Position numbers and translations under genes: made by a program | Source of the DNA: Methanosarcinales archaeon | GTDB lineage: Archaea > Halobacteriota > Syntropharchaeia > Alkanophagales > Methanospirareceae | Assembly: GCA_025464425.1 (NCBI GenBank) | Contig: JAODGV010000112.1 | Location: 1-10,598, forward strand | Direction: 5' to 3' | Length of the DNA stretch: 10,598 nucleotides | Shown here: positions 1 through 6,697 of the stretch, piece by piece | How the letters are laid out: each line of letters opens with the position of its first letter | Position numbering within the stretch: the stretch's first letter is position 1 | Notes under the pieces: model-generated | The model's database searches: none | Seen by the model: only the letters and a program-made list of their open reading frames with translations | What the model was told of the DNA's origin: nothing

Positions 1-189
1 GGGTCAATTGGATTGATGTTAACATTTCAATCAATTTTATCCATCATATTAGGGATATTAGCTATCTTTTGCCTTTACATATACTCCAAAAAGGAAGATA
101 CATTCAATATTGAGCAATTCGGGAACGAATATAAAGAATACATGAAGAAGGTTCCAATGTGGAATATTATTAAAGGATTGAGAAAATGA
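1..189 (+). CDS. Isoprenylcysteine carboxyl methyltransferase-like protein, C-terminal fragment
   Basis: Frame 1 is open from the window edge to TGA at 187-189, giving 62 residues of a protein whose start lies outside the window. A hydrophobic segment (about residues 5-28) is followed by KKEDTFNIEQFGNEYKEYMK and then VPMW. This order (membrane helix, acidic E.....FG.EY..Y....VP.W) is the typical C-terminus of the ICMT / phospholipid methyltransferase-like family. These are integral membrane SAM-dependent methyltransferases, and this region helps form the SAM/substrate site. The substrate cannot be told from this fragment; archaeal members are mostly uncharacterised. The segment is AT-rich, unlike the fwdB/purL block, and highly structured DNA follows within 20 bp of the stop. 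Family assignment is fairly safe; function is open. Confidence 0.72.
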   Translation, partial: GSIGLMLTFQSILSIILGILAIFCLYIYSKKEDTFNIEQFGNEYKEYMKKVPMWNIIKGLRK

Positions 190-207
190 CGGGGCTCGCA
201 ACTCTTC

Positions 208-242
208 GCCACTTTGTGGCTCGGTCTCGGTTTTGCCGAGAC
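208..242. other. Two tandem hairpins behind the methyltransferase gene
   Basis: Two perfect inverted repeats follow the stop codon at 189. GCCAC-ttt-GTGGC occupies 208-220 and GTCTCGG-ttttg-CCGAGAC occupies 224-242. The second has a 7-bp G+C-rich stem with a 5-base loop. No T-run follows either one, so an intrinsic terminator is not clearly supported. They could stabilise the 3' end of the upstream mRNA, or belong to the same mobile or repeat element as the palindrome at 247-318. Confidence 0.6.
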
Positions 243-246
243 TCCG

Positions 247-318
247 ATAACAGCGGGTATGCGATTCGCTTACGCTCACCCAAACACTTACAGGCTTCGC
301 ATACGCTCAAACCGTTAT
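247..318. repeat. Imperfect long palindrome, attC-like or REP-like
   Basis: The outer arms ATAAC (247-251) and GTTAT (314-318) pair, AGC (252-254) pairs with GCT (305-307), and the inner arms GTATGCGA (257-264) and TCGCATAC (297-304) pair perfectly. The left side has extra G bases at 255-256, and the right side carries an unpaired CAAACC (308-313). A 14-bp imperfect direct repeat (TTCGCTTACGCTCA at 265-278, TTCGCATACGCTCA at 296-309, one mismatch) overlaps the loop and right arm. A folded site bounded by ..AAC and GTT.. with bulged bases, lying about 60 bp after a stop codon, recalls integron attC sites. The right core GTTATAC differs from GTTRRRY at one base and the left core fits poorly, so a REP-type palindrome is an equal alternative. 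The structure is seen; its identity is inferred. Confidence 0.45.
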
Positions 319-384
319 ACGCCATAAAAGATAATAGACAATCTAAAAATGGAACCATAATTAGAAAGGGGAGGAGGGAAAGAA

Positions 385-498
385 ATGGGGAAGGTGATTG
401 AGAGGGTAAAGCTCATAAATTTGTTTAACCCGAACAGTGGAAATAGACGCAATTATTTATGGCAACATCGCCTGACAACGGACATACGGCTTCTGTGA
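385..498 (+). pseudogene. Truncated retropepsin-like (clan AA aspartic protease) protein start
   Basis: A strong Shine-Dalgarno-like GGGGAGGAGGG (368-378) precedes ATG 385 with good spacing. The ORF is only 37 residues and begins MGKVIERVKLINLFNPNS. From memory, this resembles the N-terminus of small archaeal clan AA aspartic protease-like proteins, where it is followed by (V/I)DA(I/V)IDTGAT. In a neighbouring frame the DNA after codon 20 reads IDAII-Y-GN, close to that expected active-site stretch but frameshifted and lacking the catalytic DTG. No continuation of the usual 100-130 residue domain is visible. I read it as a decayed gene with its translation start intact. It could instead be a genuine small ORF, or chance. 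Confidence 0.38.
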
Positions 499-671
499 GT
501 AATAGAAACTGAGCGAACGGAGCGAGCATCCTGAGAAGTTCGAGGCGAAAGGACGGTGAGCATATTCTGATCTTCACGAGCCAGCCGGCGTGGCTAAAAG
601 ATGACACCATACGAAGCATCCTGGAACAAAAAGTCCAGAATAAGCTTGAGTTTCAAGCTAAAGTTTATTCT
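499..671. other. Gene-poor spacer with an unassigned open frame
   Basis: No recognisable gene lies between the broken ORF and the fwdB stop. A plus-strand frame is open from 513 to the TAA at 702-704, running 33 bp into the 3' end of fwdB. It lacks an ATG and encodes about 63 residues including HILIFTSQPAWLKDDTIRSI and LEQKVQNKLEFQ, which look protein-like (amphipathic, mixed charge) but match no family I know. It may be the tail of a decayed gene. GAGCGA occurs twice in close succession (511-525). I see no tRNA, terminator or CRISPR repeat here. Confidence 0.3.
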
Positions 672-1949
672 TTACTGTTGCAGACCCTCATATATCTGCT
701 CTAATAGCGCTTTATCCGACGGATACTCACTATTTATGATCTTATCGAGTTTCAATGGCAGCCCATCCATGCGGTATGCTATCCCTTCTGATTCCACACC
801 CGTAATCGCAACGGGCAATGCCACGGATGCAATGGACATGGTCGGGCTCTCAAACGGGTCTAACACGATGAGCGGTATATCCAGCAAATCCCTGACTTTA
901 GCCGCAGGTAACGACGCCACCGGGTCTGCACCGACGATAAGAGCCGCATCCACTTCCTTCAGCACACCCATTACCGTCGTCTTACCCGGCTCAAATCGCT
1001 TATCACTGGAGAAGTCCACCCCGAATGGATAGCCTGTCTCACGCATCAGTAGCTGCACCGCACCCATAACGTTATAATGCCCCTTCATCGGGAATATCAC
1101 ATACCTCCTGCCCGTTTTATTCAATGTATCAACGAGTGTGAGAATAGCCTTTATGTTCTCATCAGCGTTCGCACCTGCGAGTACCCCGAGCCCGATGAAG
1201 ATGACTCCATACATAGCACTCCTAAGCTTATCCGCTATATCCCGCAACTCTGTGATTCGCTGGTTGCATTCACCCGCTGGTTCACCCTTTAGCAGTTGTG
1301 TGAGTGTATTCGCAATCATTGCATCCTCGCCCGGCTTCACCTGTACGAACCACTGCTTCTTAAATCCCGGCTCTATAACATCAATCGCGATTATAGTCCG
1401 GTCTGTCACGCCCTTCATCGCATAACGCCCGGCTGGATATACTGAATATCGGGCGAGATGTCGTGGATGCGATACAACTGGATTAGAACCCCAGTATACG
1501 ATTACCGTCGCTTTATCCCTTATTTCATCGAGCAATGCATAATAAAATGGATAATGCGCCTTCAATGCCGCATATAACAGATTATGGCATATGGATTCCG
1601 AGACGTCAATCACACCTCGTTTGTATTTCGCTATCCTGAGTGCCACCTGCTGCGCTTCATAACTGCTGTTACTCAGCCCGTATATGAGTGGCTTACTCGC
1701 TCCTTTCAGTATATCCACTGCTCGCGCTATCGCATCCTCGTAATTTGCTGGTTTACCATCCACGGTCGGGCGTTTCAGCCTGCCCTGATGCGATCTGAAC
1801 TTCGCCACACCGAACCTGCAGGCGTTTCTCAGCTCCTCTATCTCATTGTTCCTTACCCTGATTACTACATCATCGCAGAGACATGCACAGAACGGGCAAA
1901 CTGCCGCATTGTATATCCGCTCTGTATTACCTTCTGTGGCATCTGTCAT
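672..1949 (-). CDS. fwdB: Formylmethanofuran dehydrogenase subunit B (FwdB/FmdB)
   Basis: This is the catalytic molybdopterin subunit of the complex that reduces CO2 to formyl-methanofuran, or runs the reverse in methyl oxidation. The product has 425 residues, close to the family's roughly 430. The N-terminus carries a [4Fe-4S] motif, CPFCACLC at 18-25 plus C44 in NACRFG. C121 in SESICHN corresponds to the Cys that ligates W/Mo in FwdB, so this is a cysteine and not a selenocysteine form. Bis-molybdopterin-binding landmarks such as WGSNP (about 153) and the C-terminal GADPVASLP follow. The ATG overlaps the purL stop (ATGA), so translation is probably coupled. No other fwd/fmd subunit gene lies in the window; fwdB is the last gene of this minus-strand unit. 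W versus Mo cannot be read from sequence. Confidence 0.95.
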   Translation of the reverse strand: MTDATEGNTERIYNAAVCPFCACLCDDVVIRVRNNEIEELRNACRFGVAKFRSHQGRLKRPTVDGKPANYEDAIARAVDILKGASKPLIYGLSNSSYEAQQVALRIAKYKRGVIDVSESICHNLLYAALKAHYPFYYALLDEIRDKATVIVYWGSNPVVSHPRHLARYSVYPAGRYAMKGVTDRTIIAIDVIEPGFKKQWFVQVKPGEDAMIANTLTQLLKGEPAGECNQRITELRDIADKLRSAMYGVIFIGLGVLAGANADENIKAILTLVDTLNKTGRRYVIFPMKGHYNVMGAVQLLMRETGYPFGVDFSSDKRFEPGKTTVMGVLKEVDAALIVGADPVASLPAAKVRDLLDIPLIVLDPFESPTMSIASVALPVAITGVESEGIAYRMDGLPLKLDKIINSEYPSDKALLEQIYEGLQQ

Positions 1950-4252
1950 AAGCCAATTCCCGCTCGCCAGGCAGTGCTGAGCTCCTCCAGTGGCAGTTCC
2001 ACCAGCTTCCTCGCTCCTTCTCTCATTACCACCATACCATCACCTCTCGTATACCCTATCGCACTGACTTCAACACCACGGTCATGCATAAGCTTCTCGA
2101 AGTCCGCTCGTGCATCATGCCAGACTTCCACCACCCATCTTGTATTCGATTCCGAGAAGAGCTTATAATCGCACCTCATGCCCGATGGATTCAGATTCAT
2201 ACCTGAAATGTCTATATCCGCACCCAGATCGCCACCAATGAGCATCTCACATACAGCAACTGCGAGCCCACCATCGGATATATCATGGCAACTTGCAACC
2301 ATGTGCGCAGCCATGGCATCACGCAATGCTGCCATACGTGCTTTCAACACTTCAGGGTCTGTCCTCGGCACTATACCCCCCCTCTCGCCTCGTAATCCGT
2401 AATACGCACTGCCACCAAGTTCTCGTTTCGTAACTCCAACCACGTACAGCGGATTCGATTCCTCTTTTGCATCAACCGTAATGCACTCACGTATATCATC
2501 ACAGATGCCGATACCGAGTATCGCGGGTGTCGCCGGTATGGAGACATCAAGAGCTGATGATTCGTTATAAAAACTCACATTCCCGCTCACGAACGGTACA
2601 CCGAGTGAAGAAGCCATATACCCGAGCCCACGGCAGCATTCATAGAATTCACCCATACATTGCGGGTTCTCTGGATTACCGAAGTTGAGGCAATCTGCGA
2701 ACGAATGTGGCACGGCACCAACCGCAGTCAGATTCCGGCATGCTTCGTCTATCGCACTTGCGGCTCCCCAGAACGGGTTCAACTCACAATATGCGGGATT
2801 AACATCCGCGGTGATTGCTATTCCCCTAAATGAAGATTCCAGTGGCTTCAATACCGTGGCATCACCGTGCGTCTCCTTGCCCATGATGCCCTGCAGTGGT
2901 TTTAATACTGTCGCTGCTCTCACCTCATGGTCATAACGCCTGATAACCGATTCCTTTGATGCTATATTCGGTGATGCCAGCAGCATCTTCAATATCTCAT
3001 TATAAGATTCAGGCTCTCTCATTTCTCTTTCCTCAGATTCTATGTTACGTATCGTTTTTGGGCGTTCATAAACCGGCGTATCGAGCACAAAGCCAATATC
3101 CAGGTCGAATACGAGCTCACCGTGGTGGTATAATCTTATGTGGCTGCCACTAACCGCATTACCTATCACTGTGGCATCTACATCCCATTTGTCAAATATC
3201 GCCATGAGTGAATCCACCTTATCCGGCGTAACAGATAGCAGAAACCGTTCCTGCGATTCCGAAACCCAGATCTCCCATGCACGCATACCCGATTCCTTCA
3301 ATTTCACACGCTCAAGGTGTATCTCCGCACCACAACCACCACTATGGCACATCTCGCTAACCGCACATGAGAGCCCGCCACCGCCAAGGTCTTTCATACC
3401 GCTTATCAGACCCCGAGCGTTGCACTCCAGAATGGCATGCATCAATGGCTCTTTCGTTATCGGATCACCGAGCTGGACTGCACTCCGGTATTCCTCGGCT
3501 TCCTTGAGAACACCGGAAGCGAAGGTGACACCGTGTATGCCATCACGCCCGGTCTTTCCACCAGCGAGTACGAGTGCATCGCCGGCTCGTGCTCTGCTAT
3601 GTCTCAAATCCTTACGCTTCATTATACCCACACAGCCAACATTCACCACGCAGTTGCCCGCGTATCTATCATGGAAATACACCATCCCGGCACATGTAGG
3701 AATGCCTATGCGGTTGCCGTAATCGCTTATGCCGGAGACAACGCCGCTAAACAGGAATCTGGGATGCTTGACCCCCGCTGGTAGCTTCTCATACGGGTAA
3801 TCGAGATGTGCGAAGAATAGAGGGTCTATCAATGCCACTGGCTGCGCTCCCATGCATATCACATCGCGTACGATACCGCCTATACCGGTAGCAGCACCGC
3901 CATAGGGCTCTACCGCAGATGGATGATTATGGCTCTCGAACGCCACGACGTATGCATGCTCATCATCGAACGCCACAACGCCCGCATCCTCTTCTATCAC
4001 ATCTATACATTGTGGCGCATTTATACCAAATATGAACCGCTTGAGGATTGGCTTTGAACTCTTATAGCAGCAGTGTTCCGACCACGCCTGTGCTATACTC
4101 TGCAGTTCCACGTCCGTTGGCTCTCTGTCTACCGACTTGAAATAGCGCTTCACCTTCTTCATCTCTTCTAAATTGAGTGCAAGCCCCATAACCGTGCTTA
4201 TACGTATGAGTTCTTCCTCTTTCGCACCCCTCAGGCTGATTCTATCCACCAT
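1946..4252 (-). CDS. purL: Phosphoribosylformylglycinamidine synthase subunit PurL
   Basis: PurL converts FGAR to FGAM with ATP, using ammonia delivered by PurQ with PurS, in de novo purine synthesis in the cytoplasm. The product has 768 residues, slightly longer than the usual 710-740 of the small PurL type. Landmarks in order are AWSEHCCYKSS (57-66) with the likely catalytic His60, AFESHNHPSAVEPYGGAATG (104-123) for nucleotide and Mg binding, GGKTGRDGIHG (231-241), DLGGGGLSCAVSE (288-300), then in the second half NPFWGAASAIDEACRN, GSAYYGLRG and HDISDGGLAVAVCEM. Both tandem AIRS-type halves are present, so the protein is complete and not a PurM. purS and purQ are not in the window. ATG 4252 has no clear Shine-Dalgarno. 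Its stop overlaps the fwdB start. Confidence 0.96.
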   Translation of the reverse strand: MVDRISLRGAKEEELIRISTVMGLALNLEEMKKVKRYFKSVDREPTDVELQSIAQAWSEHCCYKSSKPILKRFIFGINAPQCIDVIEEDAGVVAFDDEHAYVVAFESHNHPSAVEPYGGAATGIGGIVRDVICMGAQPVALIDPLFFAHLDYPYEKLPAGVKHPRFLFSGVVSGISDYGNRIGIPTCAGMVYFHDRYAGNCVVNVGCVGIMKRKDLRHSRARAGDALVLAGGKTGRDGIHGVTFASGVLKEAEEYRSAVQLGDPITKEPLMHAILECNARGLISGMKDLGGGGLSCAVSEMCHSGGCGAEIHLERVKLKESGMRAWEIWVSESQERFLLSVTPDKVDSLMAIFDKWDVDATVIGNAVSGSHIRLYHHGELVFDLDIGFVLDTPVYERPKTIRNIESEEREMREPESYNEILKMLLASPNIASKESVIRRYDHEVRAATVLKPLQGIMGKETHGDATVLKPLESSFRGIAITADVNPAYCELNPFWGAASAIDEACRNLTAVGAVPHSFADCLNFGNPENPQCMGEFYECCRGLGYMASSLGVPFVSGNVSFYNESSALDVSIPATPAILGIGICDDIRECITVDAKEESNPLYVVGVTKRELGGSAYYGLRGERGGIVPRTDPEVLKARMAALRDAMAAHMVASCHDISDGGLAVAVCEMLIGGDLGADIDISGMNLNPSGMRCDYKLFSESNTRWVVEVWHDARADFEKLMHDRGVEVSAIGYTRGDGMVVMREGARKLVELPLEELSTAWRAGIGL

Positions 4253-4409
4253 ATTTACCGCTATATCTTTGATAGTTTCACTGGTAGAAATAGAGATGCT
4301 CTTTCAGCTCTGCATGAGAAACCCAACCCCCCTTAGATCTGGCGACTATTTGAAACTTTAAATAACCAGAAGGCTGTGAAAATAATAAACAGTAATACAG
4401 GAATATAAA
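4253..4409. promoter_or_regulatory. Divergent promoter region, purL-fwdB / mscS
   Basis: This 157-bp spacer separates two divergent units. TTTAAATA at 4357-4364, preceded by GAAAC, reads as a TATA box on the plus strand and would start transcription near 4385, about 25 bases before the mscS ATG. Read on the minus strand the same element is TATTTAAA, which would give purL a leader of about 80 bases. AGGAA (4399-4403) is a modest ribosome binding site for mscS. No purine-responsive operator or riboswitch could be recognised. Promoter positions are inferred from spacing only. Confidence 0.5.
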
Positions 4410-5441
4410 ATGGAGATAGAAGCACTGATTCTGGATGAGCATCTTCGTTCTGCACTCATCATTGTATCTTCACTTGTACTCGCGAAGCTGATACATATCA
4501 TCCTCAGCAAATATCTACATGCTCTGGCTGCACGTACGAAGACCGATATTGATGATTTGATATTGAAGCACGCAACAGCACCGATATGCAGTTCGGTCAT
4601 TATCATCGGTACTTATCTCGCATTGCTCTCATTATCCGCTCTAACGCCTTATAAAGGCTACATACACGGTGCTTACTTCATAATAATTGTTTTTATTGCA
4701 TCGTTGACGATATCAAAGGTGCTCAGCGTTCTGATAGGGCGATGGCTCAGGGTACAGAAGAGATTTGAGAAGATACCGAAGCTGGTGAGCACCATAGTAA
4801 CAGCCGTCATTTACCTGATTGCGTTCCTTATGATACTGAAGCAGTTTGACATAGATATAAGCCCGCTGCTCGTATCTTTCGGGCTCGGTGGGCTCGCAAT
4901 CGGTCTCGCGCTCCAGAGCACGCTCGCGAATTTCTTCGCCGGGCTCCATATCCTGACCGACCGACCGATAAATGTTGGCGATTATATTGAAATAGAGGGT
5001 GGTCTGGCGGGTTATGTGGAGGATGTCGGCTGGCGATCCACGAGGATAAGAACGTTACCGAACACATATGTTGTGGTGCCGAATGCGAAGCTTGCAGATA
5101 GTGTGATAGTGAACAACTCGAAGCCGGTGCTGGAGATGGCAGCGGTGGTACAGTGTGGTGTGGCATACGAGTCAGATCTGGATAAGGTGGAGCGGGTGAC
5201 AATAGAAGTGGCGAAGCAGATACAGGAGACAGTGCCCGGTGCGGTAAAGACTTTTGAACCGTTTATACGATACCATACCTTCGGTGACTCGAACATTAAT
5301 TTCTCGGTTATTCTGCGTGTTAAAGAGCCCGTAGCCAAATACCTCGTCATGCACGAGTTTATAAAGGCGTTGAAGAAGCGGTATGATGAAGAAGGTATAG
5401 AGATCTCATGGCCGGTGAGGAAGGTGTATTACCGGAAATAG
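4410..5441 (+). CDS. mscS: MscS-family small-conductance mechanosensitive channel
   Basis: MscS-type channels open under membrane tension and release solutes during hypo-osmotic shock. The 343-residue product has an N-terminal membrane region with helices at about 12-34, 58-78, 84-108, 124-144 and the pore helix at 150-180. The pore segment FGLGGLAIGLALQSTLANFF has the Gly/Ala packing typical of MscS TM3. It is followed by the beta domain (INVGDYIEIEGGLAGYVEDV, WRSTRIRTLPNTYVVVPNA) and an alpha/beta C-terminal domain to about 335. With five predicted helices it is larger than the three-helix E. coli MscS, as is common in archaeal members. The gene overlaps nth by 34 bp, so the two are likely co-transcribed, although no functional link is known. 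Confidence 0.93.
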   Translation: MEIEALILDEHLRSALIIVSSLVLAKLIHIILSKYLHALAARTKTDIDDLILKHATAPICSSVIIIGTYLALLSLSALTPYKGYIHGAYFIIIVFIASLTISKVLSVLIGRWLRVQKRFEKIPKLVSTIVTAVIYLIAFLMILKQFDIDISPLLVSFGLGGLAIGLALQSTLANFFAGLHILTDRPINVGDYIEIEGGLAGYVEDVGWRSTRIRTLPNTYVVVPNAKLADSVIVNNSKPVLEMAAVVQCGVAYESDLDKVERVTIEVAKQIQETVPGAVKTFEPFIRYHTFGDSNINFSVILRVKEPVAKYLVMHEFIKALKKRYDEEGIEISWPVRKVYYRK

Positions 5442-6073
5442 AGCGGGTGATAGAGATACTGAAAGACCGGTATCTGAGTCACAGCTCGCTGTTGATGTCG
5501 CCCACAACCAGGGGCGATCCGTTTCTCACACTCATCGCATGTCTGTTGAGCCTGAGGACGCGGGATGAAGTGACTGCATCTGCGGCAGAACGGCTGTTCC
5601 GGCTGGCAACCACGCCGGAATCGATGCTGAAACTGAGCAGATCGGATATAGAATCGGCGATATATCCTGTCGGGTTCTATCACAGGAAAGCTGAGCAGAT
5701 ACTCGATATCTGCTCTGTTCTCGTTGAGAAGTATAACTCTAAGGTGCCGGACGAGCTGGATGAGTTACTGAAGCTCAGGGGTGTGGGTCGTAAGACCGCG
5801 AATATAGTGCTCACACTGGGCTATGGTAAACCCGGTATCGCAGTTGACACGCATGTACATCGTATATCCAATCGTATGGGCATAGTAACGACGAGGAATC
5901 CACGAGAGACCGAGTTCGCATTGCGGAAAGCACTACCAGAAGAGCACTGGAAGATATTTAATGAACTGCTCGTACTCCATGGCAGGAGCATATGCACGCC
6001 ACAGAGCCCTAAGTGCAGTATCTGTCCGGTTTATCAGTATTGCATACGTGCTGGAGTTACTCGCTCACGTTAG
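5408..6073 (+). CDS. nth: Endonuclease III, DNA glycosylase/AP lyase
   Basis: Endonuclease III removes oxidised pyrimidines and cleaves the resulting abasic site in base excision repair. The 221-residue length is normal. The helix-hairpin-helix LRGVGRKTANIVL (123-135) holds the catalytic Lys129. The following VDTHVHRISNRMG (146-158) holds the catalytic Asp147. The C-terminal [4Fe-4S] cluster is complete: C196-x6-C203-x2-C206-x5-C212. The substrate-helix region reads ACLLSLRTRDE, the usual archaeal variant of LLSAQTTD. ATG 5408 lies inside the mscS end. A GTG at 5447 would avoid the overlap but would remove 13 residues. The 3' end overlaps the convergent chorismate lyase gene by 9 bp. Confidence 0.96.
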   Translation: MAGEEGVLPEIERVIEILKDRYLSHSSLLMSPTTRGDPFLTLIACLLSLRTRDEVTASAAERLFRLATTPESMLKLSRSDIESAIYPVGFYHRKAEQILDICSVLVEKYNSKVPDELDELLKLRGVGRKTANIVLTLGYGKPGIAVDTHVHRISNRMGIVTTRNPRETEFALRKALPEEHWKIFNELLVLHGRSICTPQSPKCSICPVYQYCIRAGVTRSR

Positions 6074-6077
6074 CGAG
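6060..6077. other. Hairpin over the convergent stop codons
   Basis: CTCGCT (6060-6065) and AGCGAG (6072-6077) form a perfect 6-bp stem around CACGTT. The stop codons of nth (TAG 6071-6073) and of the opposing gene (TGA on the minus strand, 6067-6065) both fall in it. No T-run follows on either strand, so it is at best a weak bidirectional end signal. Confidence 0.4.
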
Positions 6078-6601
6078 CGCGGGAAAAATTCCTTTATGGT
6101 TATCAGTGCTTTACCCTCTGTGATGATATTATATACGCGCCACAGAAACGGTGCATTGCACTGTAATAGCGATTCTAATTGCTGAGAGCGTTCTAAATAG
6201 CCAACATCCAGTATCTCCCGCCGCGCTTCCATCCGGTACTTCTGCATTATCCTGCCTATCGGGATGTCAGCTCGCATCAGGTCGGTCTTGAACTCGGGTT
6301 TCAGTCTCGATAATGGCGTGTATGACCTCGCATAGAGCAGTGGCGTTCTATCGCCCTTCCTCACGATGAGGATATCTCGCTCGTTCACTGCCTCGCCGGT
6401 ATCCACCCCGAGCAACTTCGCCGCTTCTCCCGGGCATGGCACCACCGACTGGCTGATCGTGGTAAGAGCAACCTCACAACATACAATGAGCTCAAGCAAC
6501 ACTGTCATGGACCCATCATGACCCAGGAGTATCCTGTGAAGTGGCGATAAGCCATAACGCCTGCTGAGTAACCATATCTTCTCCTCTGTACTGTCTGTCA
6601 T
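6065..6601 (-). CDS. Chorismate pyruvate-lyase family protein (Rv2949c/DUF98-like)
   Basis: Family members such as mycobacterial Rv2949c split chorismate into 4-hydroxybenzoate and pyruvate. In methanopterin-using archaea 4-hydroxybenzoate is a cofactor precursor, which is the likely role here (inference). The 178-residue product shows LHRILLGHDGSMTVLLE (21-37), NERDILIV (73-80) with Arg75, PLLYARSYTPLSRL (87-100), IPIGRIM (113-119) and ITIKEFFP (167-174) with Glu171. Arg75 and Glu171 sit where UbiC-type lyases place product-binding residues. The start is ATG 6601, with a weak GGA five bases upstream. It diverges from the Pus10 gene and runs convergently into nth. No ubiquinone pathway gene is seen, though a UbiA-family gene lies 2.3 kb away. 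Confidence 0.82.
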   Translation of the reverse strand: MTDSTEEKIWLLSRRYGLSPLHRILLGHDGSMTVLLELIVCCEVALTTISQSVVPCPGEAAKLLGVDTGEAVNERDILIVRKGDRTPLLYARSYTPLSRLKPEFKTDLMRADIPIGRIMQKYRMEARREILDVGYLERSQQLESLLQCNAPFLWRVYNIITEGKALITIKEFFPRSLT

Positions 6602-6697
6602 TATTCCGTGTTTATTTGGAATTTTGTGCCTGGCGCCCGGGATTTGTAAATATTTTACGGTATTACTATTGTTAATACTTTATATTACAAATTGTCA
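6602..6697. promoter_or_regulatory. Divergent promoter with palindromic TATA element
   Basis: GTAAA-TAT-TTTAC (6646-6658) is a 13-bp near-palindrome that reads as a TATA box on both strands. From usual archaeal spacing it would start transcripts near 6676-6680 to the right and near 6625 to the left, each about 20-25 bases before an ATG (6698 and 6601). A second TATA-like stretch, TTTATATTA (6679-6687), is too close to ATG 6698 to serve that start. A G+C-rich GGCGCCCGGG lies at 6632-6641. Confidence 0.45.

Noticed and set aside
224..242. Intrinsic terminator for the methyltransferase gene
   Set aside because: The stem is good but no T-run follows, so it was listed only as a hairpin.
1587..1589. 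Selenocysteine form of FwdB
   Set aside because: The metal-ligand position (C121) is encoded by a normal Cys codon, with no in-frame TGA in the gene.
601..2168. Open frames on the plus strand opposite fwdB (601-1032, 1584-2168)
   Set aside because: They are antisense to a gene with full family motifs, show no known domain and have the odd composition of a reverse-complement shadow.
3138..3784. Open frames on the plus strand opposite purL
   Set aside because: Shadows of purL; no domain, no ribosome binding site, while PurL motifs on the minus strand are continuous.
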